The notes under the pieces are model-generated. The model ran no database searches. It saw only the letters and a list, made by a program, of their open reading frames with translations, and was not told the DNA's origin. DNA of 27,291 bases from a virus, in IMG/VR virus record IMGVR_UViG_3300023174_000552, positions 1 to 27,291 of that record; one strand, given 5' to 3'. Positions within the stretch are counted from its first letter, which is position 1, and the number at the start of each line of letters is the position of its first letter. Shown here piece by piece: positions 6,638-12,820 of this stretch. A program made the translations under genes and the position numbers.

Positions 6638-6873
6638 TGTTTTGGAAAAAAGATGTTGTTCCTATAACCTTTTCAGATAAACTTGTTAAGCGTGTTGCTA
6701 AGATTCCTACTGCCGATTTAATTATGTGGGTTGAACAAGCTTTAAGCGAAACTGGTAGGACGTGCACGTCGTACATTAAAAGCCCTAATCCGTCAGACAT
6801 TAACGATATGATTATTGGCGCTGAGGCTATCCATTATTTGGTAACAGAACTTCGTCGTAGAACCGTGCTATAA
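6637..6873 (+). CDS. Small unknown helical protein
   Basis: The 78-residue product starts at ATG 6637, again overlapping the previous stop (TAATG). It begins Met-Phe-Trp-Lys-Lys-Asp-Val-Val and contains a long amphipathic helix (residues 10-40, with Met-Trp-Val-Glu-Gln) and a second helical segment (50-74). The composition fits a soluble, compact helical protein. The stop codon TAA lies within the -10 box of the downstream promoter element (6869-6874), so the end of this transcription unit and the start of the next are interlocked. No family is recognised. Confidence 0.6.
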   Translation: MFWKKDVVPITFSDKLVKRVAKIPTADLIMWVEQALSETGRTCTSYIKSPNPSDINDMIIGAEAIHYLVTELRRRTVL

Positions 6874-6874
6874 T
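6866..6874 (+). promoter_or_regulatory. Extended -10 promoter element TGCTATAAT
   Basis: TGC-TATAAT is a consensus extended -10 box. Transcription would begin about 6881, with no protein-coding start close downstream but a terminator ending near 6959. No clear -35 hexamer is visible, which extended -10 promoters tolerate. Confidence 0.5.
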
Positions 6875-6880
6875 TTAATT

Positions 6881-6959
6881 GCCTCACTTCTTTCCTCTCC
6901 TAAGGTGGCATGGAGGCCCTAGCAGTTCACCTCCTCTGATGCTAGGGCCTCTTTCTTTT
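6881..6959 (+). ncRNA. Candidate small RNA of about 79 nt
   Basis: The segment lies between a consensus extended -10 element (6866-6874) and an intrinsic terminator (6913-6959). It starts with a pyrimidine-rich stretch, followed by AAGGTGG and GGAGG segments. The 15-base terminator loop contains TCACCTCCT (6927-6935), identical to the 16S rRNA 3-prime anti-Shine-Dalgarno core. The AGGTG (6903-6907) and GGAGG (6912-6916) segments can pair with this loop, giving an alternative fold. It may be a regulatory RNA, or simply the read-through terminator of the upstream operon with a chance promoter. Confidence 0.35.
6913..6959 (+). terminator. Intrinsic terminator with 12-bp perfect stem
   Basis: GAGGCCCTAGCA (6913-6924) pairs perfectly with TGCTAGGGCCTC (6940-6951) around a 15-base loop, followed by TTTCTTTT. 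It ends the 5057-6873 operon and any transcript from the promoter at 6866. Confidence 0.85.
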
Positions 6960-6973
6960 GCTACAATGTCTCT
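6959..6973 (+). promoter_or_regulatory. Extended -10 promoter of the glycosyltransferase gene
   Basis: TGC-TACAAT (6959-6967) is followed by six bases and the ATG at 6974. No Shine-Dalgarno sequence precedes the ATG. The element begins within the U-tract of the preceding terminator. A leaderless transcript is predicted. Confidence 0.55.
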
Positions 6974-7648
6974 ATGGAGATAAATGAGTTTTTTGATAAG
7001 GTCTATGTAATCAACCTAAAGCGCCGTTTAGATAGGCGCATGGAGATACTAGAAGAGCTAGAAAATTTTGAGATTGATGCCGAACTTTTTGAGGCAGTAG
7101 ATGGCCAAGAACATGACTGGCGAGAGTACTTTTCCGTGTACCCAATAGCTACTGGGCATGATTTAGATAACGGCGGTATCTCTAAAAATATTGCGGGATT
7201 GGCTAAGACCCATCAACTAATCCTTCAAGATGCTATTGATAAAGAATATGACCGCATTCTTATTCTGGAAGACGACGCTGAGTTTGCAGAAGATTTGCCT
7301 GAAGCTTTTGGCAGAGTAGTGGCGGAACTTCCTGAAGACTGGGATATGCTTTACTTAGGTTCTCAGAATTTCATAGAGTTGCCGAAGCCTTATTCCACTT
7401 TATTGGGCAGAACCTGTAGTACGCTTGGGCTCCACGCTATCGGTATTAGTAAAAAAGCGTATCAAGAGCTGCTAGATAGCATTGATTTTAAATATCCTGT
7501 GGATATCAACTACATGAAAAAAGCCAATAGTATGAACAGTTTTGTGGCTCTAGAGCAGTTAGTATGGCAGAGACCGAGTTATTCTGACCTACTTAATTTG
7601 TATGTCAATTATGGACGATATACTGCACCAGTACCTGAAGAGGACTAA
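6974..7648 (+). CDS. Family 25 glycosyltransferase
   Basis: The 224-residue product has the GT25 (LPS glycosyltransferase-type, GT-A fold) signature. Residues 10-22 read Val-Tyr-Val-Ile-Asn-Leu-Lys-Arg-Arg-Leu-Asp-Arg-Arg, the nucleotide-sugar binding start of the family. Residues 96-104 give Leu-Ile-Leu-Glu-Asp-Asp-Ala-Glu-Phe, the metal-binding acidic motif. Length is normal for a single-domain member. GT25 enzymes transfer a sugar from a nucleotide donor to a saccharide or a hydroxylysine. In a phage the target could be a virion protein, phage DNA or the host envelope; the sequence does not decide. It appears to be expressed from its own leaderless promoter immediately upstream of the terminase, whose ribosome binding site lies in its last codons. 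Confidence 0.88.
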   Translation: MEINEFFDKVYVINLKRRLDRRMEILEELENFEIDAELFEAVDGQEHDWREYFSVYPIATGHDLDNGGISKNIAGLAKTHQLILQDAIDKEYDRILILEDDAEFAEDLPEAFGRVVAELPEDWDMLYLGSQNFIELPKPYSTLLGRTCSTLGLHAIGISKKAYQELLDSIDFKYPVDINYMKKANSMNSFVALEQLVWQRPSYSDLLNLYVNYGRYTAPVPEED

Positions 7649-7652
7649 ACCA

Positions 7653-9239
7653 ATGAGTGAACACAAGTTTTACCTAGACACTGAAGATGAAAGCTTTGAC
7701 CCAAGTTCTTTAATTGAACCAGAAGAAGAGCTGGAGGAAGAGTTAGACGAGCTCTCTAAAGAATTTGTCAATAAATTAATTGACAAGATGATTCAGTTTA
7801 TGGACGCTCTTGTAGGACATTCGCTTCATCCTTATCAGCTACCTCTTGCACGTCGTATTATTGAATCAGTTATTATTAATGATGGTGAGGAAATCACCGC
7901 ATTAGCTGCCCGTCAGTCTGGTAAATCTGAGACTATTGCTAACACCGTGTCTACGCTCATGGTGCTTCTTCCCCGCCTTGCCCAGATGTATCCAGACCTA
8001 CTAGGTCAGTTTAAGAATGGTATCTGGATTGGTATGTTTGCTCCTGTTGAAGGTCAGGTAGAAACCCTATTTGGCCGTACTGTAGACCGACTTACATCTG
8101 AACGTGCTCAAGATATCCTTGGTGACCCAGAAATTGATGACTCATTAAGTAAAGTTCCAGGCGTGTCTCGGCAAATCCGCCTAAAAAACTCTGGTAGTAG
8201 CCTTACAATGATGACAGCTAACCCGCGAGCCAAGATTGAGTCTAAGTCTTTCCACCTCATTGTTATTGATGAGTGTCAGGGTGCAGATGATTTTATTGTT
8301 ACCAAATCCATTAGTCCTATGCTTGCGTACTATGCTGGAACAATGGTTAAGACTGGAACACCAACTAACGTAAAGAATAATTTCTATAACTCTATCCAGT
8401 TGAACAAGCGTAGCCAAACGGGCAAAGGTAAGCGGCAGAATCACTTTCAGTGGGACTGGAGAGAACCATCTAAGGTAAACCCTAAATACGATAAGTTCGT
8501 GCGAAGGGAAATGCTTCGTATCGGTGAAGACTCTGACGAGTTCCAAATGTCCTACAACTGCAAGTGGATGCTTGAAAGAGGTATGTTTGTTACTTCTACT
8601 GTGTTGGAAGAACTTGGCGATAAGAGTATGGAAACGGTTAAAGCTTACCATCGTACTCCTGTAGTTGTTGGTATTGACCCTGCTCGTAAGATGGATAGCA
8701 CCGTAGTTACTGTGGTCTGGGTAGACTGGGACCGACCTGATGAGTTTGGGTTTTATGACCATAGAATCCTCAATTGGCTTGAGGTTCAAGGAGATGATTG
8801 GGAAGACCAATACTTCCAAATTGTGAACTTTCTTGCTAACTACAATGTCTTTATGGTCGGTGTAGACGCTAATGGCGTAGGTGACGCGGTAGCTCAGCGC
8901 TTAAAGCTTCTTTTACCAAGAGCAGAAGTTATCTCTCTAACCAGTAGTCCTACCGAGCAATCCAAGCGTTGGAAACATTTAAAGTCTCTAATTGACCGCA
9001 GAATGCTAGGCTTTCCCTACCATGCAAAAACTCGTAATTTACGAACACACAAACGTTTTATGCAACAAATGACTGACCTAGAAACTAAGTTTAAGGGACC
9101 TAACTTTATGGCAGCTGCCCCTGACGAAGCTCACGCACATGACGACTTTGCGGACTCTTTGGCTATTGCTTGTTCCCTCACTATTGATATTTCTATGGTT
9201 GAGGCAGAAACTTCTACTAACCCATTTTTTAGTAGATAG
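7653..9239 (+). CDS. terL: Terminase large subunit
   Basis: This 528-residue ATPase-nuclease powers DNA packaging. It has a Walker A-type Ala-Ala-Arg-Gln-Ser-Gly-Lys-Ser at residues 85-92 and Walker B with the catalytic Glu at 200-207 (Phe-His-Leu-Ile-Val-Ile-Asp-Glu). The C-terminal RNase H-like nuclease has acidic residues in Gly-Ile-Asp-Pro (Asp342), Gly-Val-Asp-Ala (Asp405) and His-Asp-Asp-Phe-Ala-Asp-Ser (496-502). The N-terminal 40 residues are very acidic. It docks on the portal and pumps DNA into the prohead. I chose ATG 7653, with GAGGA at 7640-7644, over an in-frame ATG at 7602 that would overlap the preceding gene by 47 bases and lacks a site. No small terminase subunit is recognised in the window. 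Gene order terminase, two small proteins, portal, scaffold, capsid is standard for a head module. Confidence 0.97.
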   Translation: MSEHKFYLDTEDESFDPSSLIEPEEELEEELDELSKEFVNKLIDKMIQFMDALVGHSLHPYQLPLARRIIESVIINDGEEITALAARQSGKSETIANTVSTLMVLLPRLAQMYPDLLGQFKNGIWIGMFAPVEGQVETLFGRTVDRLTSERAQDILGDPEIDDSLSKVPGVSRQIRLKNSGSSLTMMTANPRAKIESKSFHLIVIDECQGADDFIVTKSISPMLAYYAGTMVKTGTPTNVKNNFYNSIQLNKRSQTGKGKRQNHFQWDWREPSKVNPKYDKFVRREMLRIGEDSDEFQMSYNCKWMLERGMFVTSTVLEELGDKSMETVKAYHRTPVVVGIDPARKMDSTVVTVVWVDWDRPDEFGFYDHRILNWLEVQGDDWEDQYFQIVNFLANYNVFMVGVDANGVGDAVAQRLKLLLPRAEVISLTSSPTEQSKRWKHLKSLIDRRMLGFPYHAKTRNLRTHKRFMQQMTDLETKFKGPNFMAAAPDEAHAHDDFADSLAIACSLTIDISMVEAETSTNPFFSR

Positions 9240-9286
9240 CTTGAGTTTAATCAGACTAAATCCTTAATAGAGGGCATAATTTTAAG

Positions 9287-9298
9287 TGAGGTACCTCA
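9287..9298. repeat. 12-bp perfect palindrome TGAGGTACCTCA
   Basis: This palindrome lies in the 84-base gap between terminase and the next gene, 11 bases before the AAAGGAG ribosome binding site. It could be an operator or a short hairpin. It is too short for a confident call. Confidence 0.3.
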
Positions 9299-9323
9299 AC
9301 CTTCTTTAAAGGAGAATCTCTTT

Positions 9324-9728
9324 ATGTCAGAAATTATCGCACCAGCGCCCCAGCTTCCTGAGCGCCCAGGCACTGTTTACGACCGCACACTAAGCCCAGC
9401 TCTGCCTGGACAGCGTGGCCCACTTCGTTTTGAAGAAGGTCTTGCAACAGATACCGATGTTCCTATGGAGTTCACCAAGGGTGCTATGCAGGGATACGTC
9501 CCAGCCCCTGGTCGTCCAAACCATAACCAGAACGTATTTGAAAAGTTCCCAGAAGAGACTATGCGTGAACGCGCACACGTCGGTTCTGCGGCTTGGGTAG
9601 AAGCACCAACGGTTTTGTCTGAGTTTGCTTCGCAGGCTTTTGCTGACCATGGTGACAACCACTTTGAGGAAGTCTTTCGTGATGGTGGGCACCAGTACCG
9701 CCTTAGCCCAGCCGTAGTTCAAGACTAA
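9324..9728 (+). CDS. Conserved-type unknown protein between terminase and portal
   Basis: The 134-residue product is Pro/Ala/Glu rich and starts with Met-Ser-Glu-Ile-Ile-Ala-Pro-Ala-Pro. It has no catalytic motif, and its Pro-rich first third looks disordered. Aromatic and charged residues in the last third (about 100-130, with His-Gly-Asp-Asn-His-Phe-Glu-Glu) could form a small folded tail. AAAGGAG at 9309-9315 precedes the ATG at 9324. Its place in the head module suggests a minor virion or assembly protein. A strong GC-rich hairpin follows it at 9743-9769. No function can be assigned. Confidence 0.7.
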   Translation: MSEIIAPAPQLPERPGTVYDRTLSPALPGQRGPLRFEEGLATDTDVPMEFTKGAMQGYVPAPGRPNHNQNVFEKFPEETMRERAHVGSAAWVEAPTVLSEFASQAFADHGDNHFEEVFRDGGHQYRLSPAVVQD

Positions 9729-9742
9729 CTCTTACCTAGGTT

Positions 9743-9769
9743 CCCCCTCCGTACTTATGGCGGAGGGGG
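9743..9769 (+). terminator. GC-rich hairpin, possible weak terminator or RNA processing site
   Basis: CCCCCTCCG (9743-9751) pairs perfectly with CGGAGGGGG (9761-9769) around a 9-base loop. No U-tract follows, so it may stabilise or split transcripts rather than end them. The next gene's AAGGA site begins five bases later. Confidence 0.5.
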
Positions 9770-9783
9770 TCTAAGGATTTCTC

Positions 9784-10095
9784 ATGGCACTTATTCAAGG
9801 TAAATCTGTCCAAGAAGGACCGAAGCAGCTTCCTGCTAACCCTAAGCTGTGGAACATGTATGTGGCACAAGCTAAGGCAAAGTTTCGTGTTTACCCTTCT
9901 CCTGCTGCTGCACACTGGGTTCATTCCCATTATGCACAGGTAGGTGGAAAGTTTGTGGATAGGGAAAGCCAGATTGACCCACGTTTTCGTGACTATGTTC
10001 AAGAAAAAATGGATGCGCAAAAGGAAGCAAAGACTAAAAAAGTTACTAAGCCTATTGGTCGTGGCACTATTCGCGGTGAAAAGCTACGCGGTTAA
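9784..10095 (+). CDS. Small basic protein with a DUF5872-like motif
   Basis: The 103-residue basic product has Leu-Trp-Asn-Met ... Ala-Lys-Ala-Lys-Phe-Arg-Val-Tyr-Pro-Ser ... Ala ... Trp-Val (residues about 21-46), then Tyr-x-x-x-Gly-Gly-x-Phe-Val (50-58). This pattern is seen in small proteins of many phages and large viruses; I believe it belongs with the DUF5872-type group, whose function is unknown. The C-terminal 30 residues are Lys/Arg rich and could bind DNA. AAGGA at 9774-9778 precedes ATG 9784. A position directly upstream of the portal gene suggests head assembly or DNA-binding duty, as inference. Confidence 0.65.
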   Translation: MALIQGKSVQEGPKQLPANPKLWNMYVAQAKAKFRVYPSPAAAHWVHSHYAQVGGKFVDRESQIDPRFRDYVQEKMDAQKEAKTKKVTKPIGRGTIRGEKLRG

Positions 10096-10101
10096 CAACT
10101 A

Positions 10102-10110
10102 TGGTATTAT
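10102..10110 (+). promoter_or_regulatory. Possible extended -10 promoter before the portal gene
   Basis: TGG-TATTAT (10102-10110) fits the TGn-TAnnnT pattern. A start near 10117 would give a leader of about 23 bases that contains the GAGAGGA site before the GTG at 10140. It resembles the element at 5545-5553. Confidence 0.35.
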
Positions 10111-10139
10111 TGTGGATAACAAATAGAGAGGATAACTAG

Positions 10140-11870
10140 GTGAGTATTGATTTTTCTCCTCCCAGTTATCGGGCAGCGTCTTCTGACCTCACTATCTCTA
10201 TTTCCCCTTTGGGCCTTGTTGAGCTTGCTGATGAAGAGTTTGAGGTTCACGGCCCTCGCCTAAACCGTTACTCACTTAACTGGGCTATGTACCTAGGTCA
10301 CCATACATCTTACCGCCGTCAAGCTGGTGAACCTTCTATGGTGTTCAACTACTATCGTGCTCTTACTGATTACATCATTAACTTTTCTTTCGGCCACGGT
10401 GTCCATTTCCGTAGCCCTAAAGAAACTGAAGGTATCGTCCCTGACTTGCTTGAACGAGTATGGGATGTTGACAATGATAAAGATACTGTAATTTGGGAAA
10501 TGGGTCAACAAGGCTCTGTTTCTGGTGACTGCTTTGTCAAGGTGGCTTACGAAGAGGCTTACACAGATACTATTGGACGCATGCACCCAGGTAAGGTTCG
10601 TGTCCTTCCACTTAATGCCTCATTCTGTTTCCCCGAGTTTCACCCCCATGACCGAGAGCGACTCATCCGTTTTAAGTTAAAGTATCGTTTCTGGGGCACC
10701 TCATTAGAGGGCACACGACAGGTTTTTACTTACACGGAAATCCTTACGGAAGACATTATTGAGGAATATATTAATGATGAACTCATTGACTCACGCCCGA
10801 ACCCGCTTGGCGTCATCCCTGTTATTCACATACCAAATGTTAGGATATCAGGCTCCCCCTGGGGTCTTGCAGACTGCTACGATATCATCCCACTCAATCG
10901 CGTCTATAACGAAACCACTACCGATATCGCAGATATTGTCAACTACCACGCCGCCCCTGTCACAGTTATCACAGGTGCCAAGGCGAGCCAATTGGAAAAG
11001 GGTGCTAACAAGGTTTGGGGCGGTTTGCCTAAGGACGCTAAGGTCCAGAATCTTGAAGGTGGCGCACAAGGCCTAAAGGGCGCTATGGAGTTCATTGCCA
11101 TCATTAAGAAGGCTATGCATGAAATGGTAGGTGTACCTGAAACTGCTCTTGGTATGGCGCAACCTATCTCTAACACTTCTGGCGTTGCTCTTTCTATCCA
11201 ATTCCAGCCTTTGATGAACAAGTGGAACCAAAAAGTAACTCAATATTCTCGTGGTCTACAGCGGATTAACGAGCTTATTCTTCTTAATCTTGCTATTAAA
11301 GAACCAGAAGTATTTGTTTGGAACCCTACAGTTGAAGGCGAGCTTGTTTCTGGCGAAGCTCAAATGCTTAATATCAACGACCCTATTACTTATCAGAACT
11401 ACGTACACTTCTTGCCACCGCTCCCTTTGGATAAGCTAATTGTGCTTAACGAGGTGCAGACCAAAATGTCGTTGGGTCTGGAATCTAAAGCAGGTGCCCT
11501 GCGTACTTTAGGTGAAGAGTTCCCATTTGAAAAGCTTGAAGAGATTCGTATGGAACTTCTTGCTGATGCTAAGGCAGACGGCGCAGTCAAGCTCGTACAG
11601 ACTCAGATTGAAAACACTATTGCGCAACTAACAGGTATGCTCTCTGGCGGTCTTGGTGGCCAGCCTGTACCTATGGGCCCAGGTCAACCTGGTGGGCCTC
11701 CTGCAGGAGCAGATGGTGCGGCTCCTCCTATGATGGCACCACCTCTTATTGATATGGCGACTATCGCAACCGAGCAAGGCGAACAACAGCTTCGCATGGA
11801 CCTCGTCACAAAAGCTTACGGAACTACTTTGCCTAATAGGCGAGCACCAAGTAAGGAAAACAACGATTAA
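10140..11870 (+). CDS. Portal protein
   Basis: This 576-residue protein matches the SPP1 gp6-like portal type. Signs are the N-terminal Asn-Arg-Tyr ... Trp and Asn-Tyr-Tyr-Arg-Ala-Leu-Thr-Asp-Tyr segment (residues about 40-80), a central crown/stem region with many aromatic residues, and Gly-Val-Pro-Glu-Thr-Ala-Leu-Gly-Met (about 333-341). That last stretch is typical of portal proteins. The tail (490-545) is Gly/Pro/Ala/Met rich and disordered. Portals form a dodecameric ring at one capsid vertex, through which the terminase pumps DNA. The start is GTG at 10140 with GAGAGGA seven bases upstream. A long inverted repeat spans the stop codon (11863-11906). Its position between terminase and scaffold is standard. 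Confidence 0.93.
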   Translation: MSIDFSPPSYRAASSDLTISISPLGLVELADEEFEVHGPRLNRYSLNWAMYLGHHTSYRRQAGEPSMVFNYYRALTDYIINFSFGHGVHFRSPKETEGIVPDLLERVWDVDNDKDTVIWEMGQQGSVSGDCFVKVAYEEAYTDTIGRMHPGKVRVLPLNASFCFPEFHPHDRERLIRFKLKYRFWGTSLEGTRQVFTYTEILTEDIIEEYINDELIDSRPNPLGVIPVIHIPNVRISGSPWGLADCYDIIPLNRVYNETTTDIADIVNYHAAPVTVITGAKASQLEKGANKVWGGLPKDAKVQNLEGGAQGLKGAMEFIAIIKKAMHEMVGVPETALGMAQPISNTSGVALSIQFQPLMNKWNQKVTQYSRGLQRINELILLNLAIKEPEVFVWNPTVEGELVSGEAQMLNINDPITYQNYVHFLPPLPLDKLIVLNEVQTKMSLGLESKAGALRTLGEEFPFEKLEEIRMELLADAKADGAVKLVQTQIENTIAQLTGMLSGGLGGQPVPMGPGQPGGPPAGADGAAPPMMAPPLIDMATIATEQGEQQLRMDLVTKAYGTTLPNRRAPSKENND

Positions 11871-11906
11871 ACGTCTAGTTTTAAGCAGACAAAAACGTTT
11901 AATCGT
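11863..11906. repeat. 12-bp inverted repeat spanning the portal stop codon
   Basis: ACGATTAAACGT (11863-11874) is complementary to ACGTTTAATCGT (11895-11906), with a 20-base loop. The stem is AT-rich and no U-tract follows on either side. It could be a regulator site, an RNA processing hairpin or a weak terminator between the portal and scaffold genes. Confidence 0.5.
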
Positions 11907-11989
11907 ACAAAAATAAGTATAGAAACAATTGTTAGGTCACTTGTGTTATTAATTCGGAAAACGACCCAGAGAAAAACTAAGGAAATAGT

Positions 11990-12781
11990 ATGACAACATC
12001 TGTAAACGCAGATGCTGCAGAGGCTTTCGCTTCTGAAGCAAACGTAACTCCAGTAACAGAGCAAACGGGCGTTGATGCACCCGCTGTTACTAACGCAAAC
12101 AACGCCAAGTTTTACACTGATGAAGATTTGGCACGAGTTCGCAGCCAGGAAAAAGACAAGCTTTATCCTCAAATTGATAGCCTTAAAGAGCAGCTTGATG
12201 CTCTTAAGCGAGAGCGTGATGAAGAGCTAGCAGTTAAACTTGCTGAAAAAGAGGCTCTTGAAGCACAACTTGCTGAAGAGGCTAAGCGTAAGCAGGAAGA
12301 AGAGCTAGAGCTTCGGGACCTTTTGAAGGTCAAGGAGACTGAATGGTCTGAGCAGCTGGAGCGTGAGCGCCAAGAGCGCGAACGAGCCTTCGCTTTGCTG
12401 GAACGCGAAAAGACGTTTGCAGAAATTCAGAGTTACCGTAATCAGCGCATTGCTCAGGAATCAGAAAATATTTTGCCTGAGTTAATTGAATTGATTAATG
12501 GTGAAACTGTAGATGAAATTGAATCTAGTATTCAAGGACTAAAGGCTAAGTCTTCCAGTATCATGGATAACGTACAGCAAGCAACCCAAGCTGCTCGTAG
12601 GGATATGACTGGAACAAGAGTTACTACTCCTCCGAATGCTGGACCTTTGGACATTGAAACGGGTAACCGTCAGTTCTCAGCAGAAGACATTAACAATATG
12701 TCGCTGAATGACTACGCGAAACTCCGCAGTAAGCTCTTGAGCCCACAGGCTCAAGGATTGTCTTCAGGCTTGTTCGGTTAA
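11990..12781 (+). CDS. Capsid scaffolding protein
   Basis: The 263-residue product has the features of a phage scaffold: an acidic, disordered N-terminus (1-40), a long Glu/Lys/Arg/Leu coiled coil (about 45-160), and a small C-terminal segment with Asn-Asp-Tyr-Ala-Lys-Leu-Arg-Ser-Lys-Leu (near 244-254) that could contact the coat protein. The segment Tyr-Thr-Asp-Glu-Asp-Leu-Ala-Arg-Val-Arg-Ser-Gln-Glu at about 42-54 recurs in actinophage scaffolds I know of. It guides procapsid formation and leaves before maturation. It lies between portal and major capsid, as expected, with AAGGAAA before ATG 11990. No prohead protease gene is seen nearby, so the scaffold may exit without cleavage. Confidence 0.88.
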   Translation: MTTSVNADAAEAFASEANVTPVTEQTGVDAPAVTNANNAKFYTDEDLARVRSQEKDKLYPQIDSLKEQLDALKRERDEELAVKLAEKEALEAQLAEEAKRKQEEELELRDLLKVKETEWSEQLERERQERERAFALLEREKTFAEIQSYRNQRIAQESENILPELIELINGETVDEIESSIQGLKAKSSSIMDNVQQATQAARRDMTGTRVTTPPNAGPLDIETGNRQFSAEDINNMSLNDYAKLRSKLLSPQAQGLSSGLFG

Positions 12782-12820
12782 GTCGTCCCCTACCTCACAA
12801 CAACTATCTAGGAGTCACAA

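Noticed and set aside
7602-7652. Upstream ATG start for terminase at 7602
   Set aside because: It would overlap the glycosyltransferase gene and lacks a binding site, whereas ATG 7653 has GAGGA at good spacing.
8181-8819. 212-codon minus-strand open frame opposite the terminase gene
   Set aside because: It lies wholly antisense to the conserved terminase motifs, has no ribosome binding site and its product has no recognisable features.
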